Below the pieces are notes generated by a model that was not told the origin of the DNA, made no database searches, and saw only the letters and a program-made list of their open reading frames with translations. DNA of 64,000 nt from Clostridia bacterium (GTDB taxonomy: Bacteria; Bacillota; Clostridia; Christensenellales; Aristaeellaceae): positions 1 to 64,000 of the forward strand of contig JAFYFC010000045.1 of NCBI GenBank assembly GCA_017543905.1, written 5' to 3'. Positions 37,351 to 46,070 of this stretch are shown piece after piece. The translations under genes and the position numbers were made by a program. How positions within the stretch are numbered: position 1 is the stretch's first letter; every line of letters starts with the position of its first letter.

Positions 37351-38263
37351 GTATCCGTCTCCAATCTGTATATCGCCCGCTCAGATGCGCGTTTTTCGTC
37401 TGCGTCCGGGGACGAGTCCATAATGCTCCTTAGCTCCGGCAGCAAATCCTTTCGTTTCATATTTGCCGCGATCGTGATCCCCTTCATGCGCAGCCTGTGT
37501 TTACGAGCGTAGTTTACGCCGATCGAGTCTTTAAGCTCCGAGATGTCGCCCGTTAAAAGCTTTTTTATCGGAAAAGCGTATGCGCCTGACATTGCGTGCA
37601 AAGCGTTCTTCGGGCAGACCGTCTGACAGATATCGCAGCCCAAAAGATGATTTCCGACGAGCTTTTCGTATTGCGAAGGTATCGGGTTCGTTTCGCTTAC
37701 TGATCTTAAACAGCGCGTCGGCTCTATTTTTGCAAAGCCCTTTATCGCTCCGGTCGGACACATTTTTTCGCACAAGCCGCATTTAAGGCATTCCTGCATA
37801 CGCGAATCGTATGCTTTATTTTCAGTACTGCAGTATTCGAACTCGGCGTCCGTAATTATCGCCAGTATATGAAACAGGCTTCCTATATCGTCCACATAAA
37901 CCAGCGAGTTCCTGCCCTGTCTGCCTATACGGTATCGCAAAGGTATACCTTTAAAGGCAGCTGCGCATTGGATAAAGCGCGGTATCCTTTTTCCTTTAAT
38001 TCGGTCTCAAGACGCTTCGCCATGCGGTATGCGGCGTTCGACGCAGGATAATATGTGGAAATCACCGCTTCGTTTACGTCTGAGGCGTTCGCTGCCGAAT
38101 ACGTTTTCAGCAGCAGTATCACGGTTTTTGCTTCCGGCATCAGCTCATACGCGTCTGCCGCAAGACCTTTCACTGCATTTGGTAAGCGCAGAGGCCTGAC
38201 GATATAAACCTTTTCGAAACCTATCTGCCGCGCGCGTTCAGCAAAAGCCCCGTTCGGGATCAT
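37347..38263 (-). pseudogene. QueG-like 4Fe-4S reductase, split by a -1 frameshift
   Basis: Two frames together give one protein of about 305 residues like epoxyqueuosine reductase (QueG) or a close relative. The first part (from MIPNGAFAERARQIGF at 38263, overlapping the ogg stop by 4 bases) ends LSNAQLPLK then VYLCDTV and TAG. The second frame takes over at GIPLRYRIGRQGRNSLVY and carries two ferredoxin motifs (CLKCGLCEKMC and CDICQTVCP). The frames meet at T TTA AAG (minus strand 37955-37949). A -1 slip there gives AQLPLK-GIPLRYRIG, a continuous family sequence. It is either a one-base deletion, a sequencing error or a programmed shift. The usual HEAT-like C-terminus of QueG is short. Confidence 0.8.
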
Positions 38264-39042
38264 AGCTCTATTTTGCCTGTACGCGCCGCGTGAAACAGCG
38301 CCTGCTGGATAAGCCCGCAGTGCGGCCCGAGCAGACGTCTTGCTTCCGCGCACATATGCTCACGGCTGCCGTTTACGCCAAACCAGCTTTCCATAAGCCG
38401 CGCTACCCATACGTCCACGGGAAACGCGTCTGCATGACCGAGTCCGAACAGCAGCACGCAATCCGCGACCTTGGGCCCGACACCCTTCAGCTGCATTATC
38501 CGTTTGCGCGCCTCTTCCGTTTCTGTGTTTCTGAGTGCTTCAAGGTCGAAGCCGTCTTCTATCATGCGTGCGGTTTCCACGAGGTATTCGGCCCTGTAGC
38601 CCATGGTGACTTCTATTTTAAGCTTTGCAGGATCAAGCCGTGCGAGTACGTCCGGCTGCGGAAAGCCGTAAAGGATATTGCCGTTATATTCAAAGGGCTT
38701 TCCGTATTTTTCACACAGCGAGAATACGAGATTGCGTATGCGCTTTACGTTATTGTTTGCCGAAAGAATAAAAGCAACGAGTGCTTCCCACGCAGGCTGA
38801 TTTAGCACTTTGAGCCCAGGCAGCAGCCTTACAGCCTCAGCTGCTTTTTCAAAACAGCCGCATTCGTCTGCGATAAGAGAGTAATCTCTCTGATCATCAA
38901 AATAGAACGCCGCTTCAGGTGAATTATCGGCACTCGTCAAAATACGGCCGTCTACGACAGCTGCGTAAGTATCGCCAAAAGCGCGCCAGTGAAAGACCTG
39001 CGCGCTTTCTATCAGCGTAAGCTGAAAGTCAATGCTTCTCAT
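38260..39042 (-). CDS. ogg: 8-oxoguanine DNA glycosylase, OGG1-like
   Basis: This 260-residue bifunctional glycosylase/AP lyase acts on oxidised guanine. The N-terminal OGG_N-type domain includes AQVFHWRAFGDTYAAVVDGRIL. The HhH-GPD domain has FILSANNNVKRIRN, LKGVGPKVADCVLLFGLGHADAFPVDVWV with the catalytic Lys and Asp, and a C-terminal HCGLIQQALFHAART ending. It is the first gene after the rpmA terminator and heads the queG-TIM-AAA-araD string. Confidence 0.92.
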   Translation of the reverse strand: MRSIDFQLTLIESAQVFHWRAFGDTYAAVVDGRILTSADNSPEAAFYFDDQRDYSLIADECGCFEKAAEAVRLLPGLKVLNQPAWEALVAFILSANNNVKRIRNLVFSLCEKYGKPFEYNGNILYGFPQPDVLARLDPAKLKIEVTMGYRAEYLVETARMIEDGFDLEALRNTETEEARKRIMQLKGVGPKVADCVLLFGLGHADAFPVDVWVARLMESWFGVNGSREHMCAEARRLLGPHCGLIQQALFHAARTGKIEL

Positions 39043-39050
39043 TTTTCACA

Positions 39051-39084
39051 AAACGAACCCGTACAGAGCCTTCTCCGCACGGGT
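39051..39084 (-). terminator. possible terminator after rpmA
   Basis: On the minus strand ACCCGT pairs with ACGGGT around a 16-base loop and is followed by TCGTTTTG. The stem is short, so termination may be partial. Confidence 0.5.
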
Positions 39085-39098
39085 CCTGATATGACGGT

Positions 39099-39395
39099 TT
39101 ATTCCGCAGCCGCCTCTGTTTTGGGATATATGCTTACCTGCTTTTTATCCCTGCCCAGACGCTCGAACTTCACGATGCCGTCGATCTTTGCATACAGTGT
39201 GTCATCATCGCCGATGCCGACGTTAAGGCCGGGATGAATTTTCGTGCCGCGCTGGCGGACAAGAATGTTTCCCGCCAAGACGAACTGTCCGTCCGCACGC
39301 TTCGTGCCCAGCCGCTGAGCGTGGCTGTCACGGCCGTTGCGCGAAGAACCCATTCCTTTTTTATGCGCGAACAGCTGGAGATTTATCTTAAACAT
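39099..39395 (-). CDS. rpmA: 50S ribosomal protein L27 with cleavable N-terminus
   Basis: A 98-residue L27. The N-terminus MFKINLQLF precedes AHKKG, which is the start of mature L27 in E. coli. This extension occurs in Firmicutes and is removed by the protease Prp after the Phe; the protease gene is the next one upstream. The body [20 protein letters not shown] is typical. The ribosome site GGAGG is clear. Confidence 0.96.
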   Translation of the reverse strand: MFKINLQLFAHKKGMGSSRNGRDSHAQRLGTKRADGQFVLAGNILVRQRGTKIHPGLNVGIGDDDTLYAKIDGIVKFERLGRDKKQVSIYPKTEAAAE

Positions 39396-39399
39396 GCTT

Positions 39400-39747
39400 C
39401 TACCTCCGTTCTCTGGTAGTGATCCGGATGGTACCGGGATATTGGGGATCGTTCTGGATAGCGGTCAGACTCAATTCAAGCGTATCAAGCAGTATCTGAG
39501 CGTTGTCGAGCGCCGTTTTGCTTTGTGCGTCCTTTAAAAGAACCTCGTACAGCCCTTTCTTTTCGTCCGTCTTTATGCTGACATCGGCTTTTACTACGTT
39601 TGCAATACCTTCGCCCGCGCTCTGCGTGAGCGCCGATATTGCTGCGCAGACTATATCGCTTCCGCTCTCTGCGTATCCGGCGTGCCCCACGGCTCTGAAG
39701 CCTGTGCACTTGCCGTCACCGCGCCTGAAAAAAGTGACCTCGGTCAT
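39400..39747 (-). CDS. prp: ribosomal-processing cysteine protease Prp
   Basis: This 115-residue protease trims the N-terminus of L27. The catalytic His and Cys are in [20 protein letters not shown], the family mark. It lies between rplU (5-base gap) and rpmA (4-base gap), as in nearly all Firmicutes that make extended L27. Co-occurrence with the MFKINLQLF extension supports an active pair. Confidence 0.95.
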   Translation of the reverse strand: MTEVTFFRRGDGKCTGFRAVGHAGYAESGSDIVCAAISALTQSAGEGIANVVKADVSIKTDEKKGLYEVLLKDAQSKTALDNAQILLDTLELSLTAIQNDPQYPGTIRITTRERR

Positions 39748-39752
39748 ACGAT

Positions 39753-40061
39753 TCAGCCGTTGATGGCTGTGATTTCAACCTTAGTGTAAGGCTGACGATG
39801 ACCCTGCTTTTTACGCTCGTTCTTCTTGGCCTTGTACTTATAAACGATTATCTTCGCACCCTTGCCCTGAGCGAGGACCTTGCCTTCGACATTTGCATTC
39901 TCGACTACCGGAGCGCCGATCTTTACATTGTCGCCGTCGCCGATAAGCAAAGCTTCGAAAGATACCGTTTCGTCCGCCTGAGCATCGAGTTTCTCAACAA
40001 AAATCACGTCGCCCTGCTGGACGCGGTACTGCTTGCCACCTGTCTTTATGACTGCGTACAC
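39753..40061 (-). CDS. rplU: 50S ribosomal protein L21
   Basis: A 102-residue L21. The start is a GTG at 40061 ([18 protein letters not shown]) with GGAGGTG 8 bases upstream; the longer frame from 40175 runs into the leader and promoter. C-terminal marks: [29 protein letters not shown]. It is preceded by an L21-type leader RNA and strong promoter. Confidence 0.96.
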   Translation of the reverse strand: MYAVIKTGGKQYRVQQGDVIFVEKLDAQADETVSFEALLIGDGDNVKIGAPVVENANVEGKVLAQGKGAKIIVYKYKAKKNERKKQGHRQPYTKVEITAING

Positions 40062-40140
40062 GCGTTGCACCTCCCATACATCAATCTCGCCCGGACGAGG
40101 CAGCGCTTGCGCAACTTTAAGGCCACTCCGGAGCGGCTTA
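40062..40140 (-). promoter_or_regulatory. L21 leader RNA
   Basis: The minus-strand leader reads GTAAGCCGCTCCGGAG, then CAAGCGCTGCCTCGTCCGGGC and ends in ATGGGAGGTGCAACGC just before the start codon. This order (a CGC stem, a GCGC..CCTxGTCCGGxC hairpin, then TGGGAGGTG) is that of the L21 leader seen upstream of rplU in Firmicutes, believed to be an autoregulatory site for L21 or a partner. Confidence 0.7.
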
Positions 40141-40146
40141 CACGTT

Positions 40147-40175
40147 ATTATACAATATCGCAGCTCTTTTGTCAC
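40147..40175 (-). promoter_or_regulatory. promoter of rplU-prp-rpmA
   Basis: Minus strand GTGACA (40175-40170), exactly 17 bases, TATAAT (40152-40147). Confidence 0.85.
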
Positions 40176-40235
40176 GTTATATTTTTCGAAATTTCGTTAT
40201 AACGATTTATTTTCGGTTATAAAAGAAGTATACGC

Positions 40236-40264
40236 TATACATCGGCAAGCTTTTGTGCTATAAT
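40236..40264 (+). promoter_or_regulatory. promoter of the maf-mre operon
   Basis: TATACA (40236-40241), 17-base spacer, TATAAT (40259-40264), about 28 bases before the maf ATG. The -10 is perfect and the -35 matches 4 of 6. Confidence 0.6.
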
Positions 40265-40292
40265 AACAAAGATCAAAAATAAAGGTATTATA

Positions 40293-40859
40293 ATGAACAG
40301 TAATTTACGTATCGTATTGGCATCCGGTTCGCCACGCCGCAGGGAGATACTTGCCCGCCTTGGCTACAAGTTCGAAATACGCGTCTCGGACGTACGCGAA
40401 GACGACGCGCGCGGCAGCGTGCGCGATATCGTAACCGAGCTTGCCAAACGAAAAGCGCATGCAGTAGCCGCGTCGGAACGGGACGCTGTGGTCATCGGCG
40501 CGGACACGCTTGTCGCGCTTGACGGACATGCGCTCGGAAAGCCTGCAGATACAGGTGACGCCGTCAGAATACTTACGCTTCTGAGCGGACGCGCACACGA
40601 GGTATTAAGCGGGATTTGCCTGATAAATACGCAGACGAACACTTGCCTTTGCGACTGCGTATGCACTAAGGTGTATTTCAGAAATCTGAGCGCGGAGGAA
40701 ATCCTGTCTTACGCCCGGACAGGCGAACCGCTCGACAAAGCCGGCGCTTATGCGATACAGGGCGGAGCAAAAGCGTTCGTCGAAAAATACGAGGGTTCAT
40801 ACGACAATATCGTAGGATTCCCCTCTGAGCGCTTTTCCGAGCTGATTAATCTGATTTAA
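40293..40859 (+). CDS. maf: Maf-family nucleoside triphosphate pyrophosphatase
   Basis: This 188-residue house-cleaning enzyme hydrolyses dTTP, UTP and modified pyrimidine NTPs to the monophosphates. Marks: LASGSPRRREIL near the start, GADTLVALDGHALGKPAD (catalytic Asp), YARTGEPLDKAGAYAIQGG and VEKYEGSYDNIVGFP. Maf stands before mreBCD in many Firmicutes and was first noted for septation effects in Bacillus. It is 13 bases from mreB. Confidence 0.95.
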   Translation: MNSNLRIVLASGSPRRREILARLGYKFEIRVSDVREDDARGSVRDIVTELAKRKAHAVAASERDAVVIGADTLVALDGHALGKPADTGDAVRILTLLSGRAHEVLSGICLINTQTNTCLCDCVCTKVYFRNLSAEEILSYARTGEPLDKAGAYAIQGGAKAFVEKYEGSYDNIVGFPSERFSELINLI

Positions 40860-40872
40860 CGGAGGTCGGTAC

Positions 40873-41910
40873 ATGCCAGCCATTTCATTTAGCGGCGGAA
40901 TAGCCGCAGATATGGGCAGCACCAATACATATATAATATTAGACAAAGCTTCCGACGTATACAAATCCGCAAGCTGCGCGTTGGTCGACGCGGTACGTCA
41001 GGGAGAGGTATATGCGCTGGGCGACGAAGCGAAGCGCCTTGAGGGGCGTAGCAGCGACGAAGCGCTGGTCGTCTCGCCCATTTCCTACGGCGCAGTCGCC
41101 GACACCGAAACTGCCGCGCTGCTTTTACTGTCCTCAATAGAAAAAGCGAGCGGCAGGCGTAAGCTCGTCGATAAAAGCAGGCTTTATCTCACCGTGCCCT
41201 GCATGGCCACGAAGGTCGAACGTACCGCTCTTGCAACTGCGGCCGAGCTTACCGGCGCCAAGCATATAACCGTCATACAGGCGCCCGTAGCTGCGGCAGT
41301 CGCGCTCAAACGGCACGTTGAGAAGGCCGAAGCGAGCCTCGTGGTGTCGATAGGCTCGCACATAACCGAAATCTCGGTTATCAGCTCTGGCGGCGTCGTA
41401 CTGAGCCGCGGCCTCAAGCGCGGAAGCAACGAATTTGACAAGGTCATATGCGACTATGTGCGCAAAAACACCGGTCTTCTCATATCGGAGGCCGTCGCGT
41501 GCGAGCTTAAGGAGCAGATGGGCAGCGCAGTGACTCCCGAAACCGATATGACCCAAACGCTGAGCGGACGTTCGGTAAAGACGGGACGTCCTCTTACCGC
41601 GTCCGTTTCCGCACGCGAAATCGCGGGGGCGCTGCAGACGCCTGTAAGCGCGATAATCGATTCCATCAGCGACGCGCTGTGCAATATACCCGTCGAATTC
41701 ACAAGCGACATACTGAAAAGCGGCATAGCCCTGACCGGCGGCGGCAGCATGCTGTACTCGCTTGCGCAGAAGCTCGAAGCAGAGACGGGGCTCGACGTCT
41801 ATCAATCGGACGAGTCCGCATTCGATACAGTACGCGGCGCATTTATGCTTGCAAACGACGACAGACTCCTTCGCTGTGTGATGAACGCGTATTCAGCTTA
41901 CGAAATCTAA
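40873..41910 (+). CDS. mreB: divergent MreB-like actin
   Basis: This is a 345-residue actin-fold protein at the mreB place before mreC. Overall alignment to MreB holds along the whole length, including the adenosine motif IALTGGGSML (285-294). Key ATPase sites differ. The phosphate-1 loop is AADMGSTNT (usually GIDLGTANT), the phosphate-2 loop is VVSIGSHITE at 157-166 (usually VVDIGGGTTE, so Asp159 is Ser and the Gly run is lost) and the catalytic EEP is QAP at 136-138. It may bind nucleotide weakly or not hydrolyse it. A normal MreB may exist elsewhere in the genome. Confidence 0.88.
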   Translation: MPAISFSGGIAADMGSTNTYIILDKASDVYKSASCALVDAVRQGEVYALGDEAKRLEGRSSDEALVVSPISYGAVADTETAALLLLSSIEKASGRRKLVDKSRLYLTVPCMATKVERTALATAAELTGAKHITVIQAPVAAAVALKRHVEKAEASLVVSIGSHITEISVISSGGVVLSRGLKRGSNEFDKVICDYVRKNTGLLISEAVACELKEQMGSAVTPETDMTQTLSGRSVKTGRPLTASVSAREIAGALQTPVSAIIDSISDALCNIPVEFTSDILKSGIALTGGGSMLYSLAQKLEAETGLDVYQSDESAFDTVRGAFMLANDDRLLRCVMNAYSAYEI

Positions 41911-41928
41911 CAAACCCGGAGACCGAAA

Positions 41929-43023
41929 ATGCCAAACAGCAAAAAACGTTTAACCAGCAGCGCTTCAAAGCCGCGGCGAGAATTGCATCCCGTACGCAAT
42001 CTCATACTGTCGCTGCTTGCGATATTCATAGTCCTCGTGATACTCGGCAGCTTTTTTTCCGACGACAGCAGCGTTATAGGCAAAAGCCTCGGCACTATAG
42101 TATCCCCTGTGCAGCGCGCGTTTACCGGCATAACGGCATTTTTCAGAAGCTGGTTCGGAACCTCTGCCACTTCTACGGAGAGCGAGCTTGAAGAGCTCAG
42201 GCTCGAAAACGAGCTGCTGAAGATCGAGCTTCAGTCATACGACGAGCTCGAACGCAATTACGAGGAAGCGCAGAGAATGCTGGGCGCTCAGGCCGAATAC
42301 GAAGCGCTGTCGCCTGTTTACGCAAAGGTGATAGCAAAGGACATGGGCGTATGGTTCAGTACCTTTACGATAAACAAAGGGCAAAACGACGGTATTTCGA
42401 GAAACATGGCGGTAGTTAACGCGGACGGCCTCATAGGCCGCGTGAATACCGTCGGCTACAACTATTGCACCGTCATATCCATAATAGACCCGCGCTCCTC
42501 TGTAGCCTCGCTCATCGGCCGCACGCGCGACAACGGTATGCTGCAGGGCTATACCGAATCAGACGGCGGCGAGGTCGAATGCCGTATGTACTATCTTTCC
42601 AATCTCGCAAACGTAAGAGTGGGCGACGAGGTATATACGAGCGGTCTGGATTCGCGCTTTCCCAAGGGCATTTATATAGGCACCGTCATCGGAGTGAGCA
42701 GGTCCGGCGAAACCTCGGACAAATACGTTTCAGTCAAGCCGGCAGTCAGCTTTACGGCCATAGAAGAAGTTTTCGTGCTGCGCGAGCAGATCGAAACGAT
42801 AGACGAGCTGCCGCCCGTACCGACCCCGACGCCCATGCCGATCATAACGCCCGCTCCGACCGTTACGTCGGATATCTACTCTTATGCAACTAAATCGGTC
42901 GTCGACGACAATGCGGTATACAGCTATCCCACGCCCACACCCGATCCGAACGTGACACCTGCGCCTACGCCTACCCCACGTCCTACCAAGCCTGTGCCTG
43001 AAGCCGAATGGCTCAAGGATTGA
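41929..43023 (+). CDS. mreC: rod-shape protein MreC with Pro/Thr-rich tail
   Basis: A 364-residue bitopic membrane protein. The N-terminus has a positive cluster and one helix (LILSLLAIFIVLVILGSFF, about 25-43), then a coiled coil (SELEELRLENELLKIELQ) and the beta-rich MreC core (GVWFSTFTINKGQNDGISRNMAVVN...GLIGRV...SSVASLIGRTRDNGML...GLDSRFPKGIYIGTV). From about 285 it ends in a low-complexity Pro/Thr tail of about 75 residues (PTPTPMP, PTPTPDPN, PTPTPRPTKP), which would be extracellular. MreC bridges MreB/MreD and the elongation PBP encoded downstream. Confidence 0.93.
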   Translation: MPNSKKRLTSSASKPRRELHPVRNLILSLLAIFIVLVILGSFFSDDSSVIGKSLGTIVSPVQRAFTGITAFFRSWFGTSATSTESELEELRLENELLKIELQSYDELERNYEEAQRMLGAQAEYEALSPVYAKVIAKDMGVWFSTFTINKGQNDGISRNMAVVNADGLIGRVNTVGYNYCTVISIIDPRSSVASLIGRTRDNGMLQGYTESDGGEVECRMYYLSNLANVRVGDEVYTSGLDSRFPKGIYIGTVIGVSRSGETSDKYVSVKPAVSFTAIEEVFVLREQIETIDELPPVPTPTPMPIITPAPTVTSDIYSYATKSVVDDNAVYSYPTPTPDPNVTPAPTPTPRPTKPVPEAEWLKD

Positions 43024-43035
43024 CGGAGGCCTTGC

Positions 43036-43554
43036 ATGCGCACAAGAAGACGTGTATTCTGCATAGTGTTCACACTGCTCGGACTGTTCATGGACATGTC
43101 GGTTTTGCCGTTCACTGGAATCGACGTGCAGTATGTGCCGAGACTGTGTCTTGTGAATATAATACTCATAAGCACGGTAATGGGCGGCACTCGCGCCATG
43201 GTATACGCGGCCGTATGCGGAATACTCGGAGATATAACCGTGTATTATCCCCCGGGACTTATATCCTTTGCGTATACCTTCGCGGCGATCATCGCAGGCT
43301 TTATCTCCTCGCGCACCAGGCCCTCGCTCGTCACGGTGATACCCCCGCTGGTTACATTTGTGCTGTATGAGCTGAGTATGCTGTTCGCCCTCTACTTCGA
43401 GGCAGGGTATTTCGCAGCGTCAAGACTGGGCGCAGCGGGCATAAGGACGATAGCGGCGTTAGTGCTGGTTCAGTTATTGTACATACCCTGCGTGCGCATT
43501 TTGAAGCCGGAACGTATAGGCATGCTGAACAGAAGAAAACAGAAGGGAAGATAA
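43036..43554 (+). CDS. mreD: rod-shape membrane protein MreD
   Basis: A 172-residue polytopic membrane protein with about five hydrophobic helices, little sequence signature but correct length and position between mreC and the PBP gene. GGTRAMVYAAVCGILGDI resembles the GxxxGLxxGxxxD segment conserved in MreD. It starts after GGAGG at 43025 and its stop is directly followed by the mrdA start. Confidence 0.85.
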   Translation: MRTRRRVFCIVFTLLGLFMDMSVLPFTGIDVQYVPRLCLVNIILISTVMGGTRAMVYAAVCGILGDITVYYPPGLISFAYTFAAIIAGFISSRTRPSLVTVIPPLVTFVLYELSMLFALYFEAGYFAASRLGAAGIRTIAALVLVQLLYIPCVRILKPERIGMLNRRKQKGR

Positions 43555-46059
43555 ATGAAGCTTAAAAATATTGGCCGCTACAGAGTTTTGTGCGTGATCA
43601 TAGCGCTTTTTGTCATAGCGATCACGGTACGTCTGTACACCATGCAGATCGTGCGCGGCGACGATTATCTGGCCGAAGCCGAAAACAAGTCCACAAAGAC
43701 TATAAAGCTGTACGGCACGCGCGGCACTATCTACGACAAAAACATGATACCGCTTGCGTACGACCAGTCGTCCTACAACATCCAGTTCTATCGCGATCCT
43801 ACCAGAAGCAGCAGCGCAGACCGCGAGGCATATACCTCTTCGATATATCAGACCATACTTCTGATCGAATCAAACGGCAAAAAAACGCTCGATCCGGAAA
43901 CTGAATTTTGGCTGAAGAGGGACGAAAGCGGTGCCTGGCAGTGGAATTTCAACACCACGAGCGAGACTGTAGCCGAGACGCGCGAAACTCAATGGCGCAA
44001 CAATTTCTATCTGCCAAACAGAAACCGCTATCCGCTTGAAAAGCTGTTCGACACGCTGTGCACAAATTACCGTGTGCCCGAGGACATAAGCGAAGAATAC
44101 AAGCTTAAGATACTTACTATCTGGCAGGCCTCGCGCATGAACAACTTCAACTCTACGCCCGTTACGATCGCATATGACGTCGGCTTTGAGACCGTCGCCG
44201 AAATCGAGGTGCGTTCGCTTGAGCTTGAGGGCATGTCAGTTCAGGAAAGCTCGACGAGGGTCTATCCCTTCGATTCGCTTGCCGCGCATGTTATAGGCTA
44301 TGTGAGCAGGATCACCTCCGCCACCGCGCTTGCCAGCTACAGAGAGCTCGGCTATCCTACCGACGCGCAGGTGGGCGCTACCGGTCTTGAATACTCAATG
44401 GAAGACCAGATATCTCCTTACGTCGCGTACCGTCAGGGCGAGCAGGTAGTCGAAATAAACACGCGCGGCGCCGTTATACGCGAGCTTTCGTACATTGCTC
44501 CGACTGACGGCAACAGTATAGTCACTACGATCGACACCTCTCTTCAGGCAGTTATGGAGAAGGCGCTGGAGGAGGTCATCGCAGATATTCACGACAAGCA
44601 GTACGATATACTCTACGCGCAGACCTCCGAGGGTATCAAATGGAATCAGCGAAACTCGGCGACGCTTGCATTTTATGCCGAAAACAGCTACGAGGTCTCG
44701 CTTGCTCAGACGGGCGCTATGGTCGCCATGGACCCAAACAGCGGCAAGATACTCGGTATGTGCTCGTATCCGACGTTTGATCTGAGTATATTCGAAGGCG
44801 CTTCGGTCGACCCGGGCGGATGGTCAGTAATAGCAAACGACACGCGCAACCCGGTTTTCAACCGCGCGATCTCAGCCAAGGATACTCCCGGCTCGATATT
44901 CAAGCTCGTCACATCGCTTGGCGGGCTTTCCGAGGGCGCGATCACGCTTAAGGAGCGTATATCGGACGGCGGCGAATATGTAAACGAAGGCACGGATACC
45001 TCGTATCATCCGCGCTGCTGGATAAGCGAATCGAAGCGCTATCAGCACGCGAATCAGACTATAGTCGAGGCACTCAAAAACAGCTGCAACTATTTCTTTT
45101 ACGAGGTTTCATATCGTCTCGGCTCAAATAACCTGACGAAATGGGCGGCTGCGCTCGGCCTGACTACAAAAACCAATATAGAGCTGCCGAGCGAATCGAC
45201 GAGCTTCGTCGGCAATCAATCCACGCTTTACGACCCGAGCCGTTCGATCGACGATCAGTATACATATAAGCCGCAGATAGCCGCCGCCATGATAAAAAGG
45301 CTTCTGCAAAGGGTGGCAGCGGACAGAGGCACTGAATACAGCGACGAATTCCTCGACGACATCGCAACGAAAATGCTGAATATCGTAACGTCCTATGAGA
45401 CGAAAGCCGAATGGCTTCCCGCGATACGTGAGATACTCCTCTACGACGTCAAGCTTCCTTCGAACTATATATCCTCGCACTTTATGGTCAATACCATAAA
45501 CACTTACTTAAACGACCTTAAATGGACACCCACCGAAACCATAATGGTCGGCATCGGTCAGTCCGTTACGCAGGTGACGCCGATCGCGGTAGCCCGTTAC
45601 GTAAGCGCAATAGCAAACAACGGCATCGTGTACGACGCGCAGATCATCGATAAAATAATCGATGCGGAAGGCAACGTGGTGCATGAGAAAGACCCCGTCG
45701 TCGCTAACCGTATAATCACAAGTCAGGCATACTTCGACGCAATACATAAAGGAATGGAAGAAGTTACCTCGATAGAGAACGACGGTACCGCCGCGGATCA
45801 GTTCAAAAACGCAAAATACCCTATCGCAGCAAAAACCGGTACGTCGCAGCGTACCGAGCTCGACCTGGAGAATAACTCGTGGCTTGTGTGCTACGCTCCG
45901 GTAGAGGAACCGAAAATCGTCGTCGTAGTCTACATACAGAACGGCTACGCGGGCGCGTATGCTTCGCAGGCCGCCATAACGACTATCGAGTATTATCTCG
46001 ACTCGCTGAATTATACCGAAGCAAACACGATTGTCAGCGACAACTCTCTTGCGGACTGA
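43555..46059 (+). CDS. mrdA: penicillin-binding protein 2, elongation transpeptidase
   Basis: This 834-residue class B PBP cross-links peptidoglycan with RodA. A single N-terminal helix (VLCVIIALFVIAITVRLYTM) is followed by the dimerisation domain (GTRGTIYDKNMIPLAYD) and the transpeptidase with STPGSIFK-type site S447-IFK, S510-C-N and K760-T-G. It is larger than E. coli PBP2 (633); the excess is in the pedestal (about 100-200) and an insert of about 60-70 residues around 565-640. It is encoded between mreD and minD, with rodA nearby, so the elongasome set is complete in one operon. Confidence 0.95.
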   Translation: MKLKNIGRYRVLCVIIALFVIAITVRLYTMQIVRGDDYLAEAENKSTKTIKLYGTRGTIYDKNMIPLAYDQSSYNIQFYRDPTRSSSADREAYTSSIYQTILLIESNGKKTLDPETEFWLKRDESGAWQWNFNTTSETVAETRETQWRNNFYLPNRNRYPLEKLFDTLCTNYRVPEDISEEYKLKILTIWQASRMNNFNSTPVTIAYDVGFETVAEIEVRSLELEGMSVQESSTRVYPFDSLAAHVIGYVSRITSATALASYRELGYPTDAQVGATGLEYSMEDQISPYVAYRQGEQVVEINTRGAVIRELSYIAPTDGNSIVTTIDTSLQAVMEKALEEVIADIHDKQYDILYAQTSEGIKWNQRNSATLAFYAENSYEVSLAQTGAMVAMDPNSGKILGMCSYPTFDLSIFEGASVDPGGWSVIANDTRNPVFNRAISAKDTPGSIFKLVTSLGGLSEGAITLKERISDGGEYVNEGTDTSYHPRCWISESKRYQHANQTIVEALKNSCNYFFYEVSYRLGSNNLTKWAAALGLTTKTNIELPSESTSFVGNQSTLYDPSRSIDDQYTYKPQIAAAMIKRLLQRVAADRGTEYSDEFLDDIATKMLNIVTSYETKAEWLPAIREILLYDVKLPSNYISSHFMVNTINTYLNDLKWTPTETIMVGIGQSVTQVTPIAVARYVSAIANNGIVYDAQIIDKIIDAEGNVVHEKDPVVANRIITSQAYFDAIHKGMEEVTSIENDGTAADQFKNAKYPIAAKTGTSQRTELDLENNSWLVCYAPVEEPKIVVVVYIQNGYAGAYASQAAITTIEYYLDSLNYTEANTIVSDNSLAD

Positions 46060-46070
46060 CGGGAGGAAAT

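Noticed and set aside
45879..46070. Longer start for minD
   Set aside because: The extra 64 residues lie inside mrdA in another frame; the ATG at 46071 has a strong GGGAGG and gives a standard MinD start.
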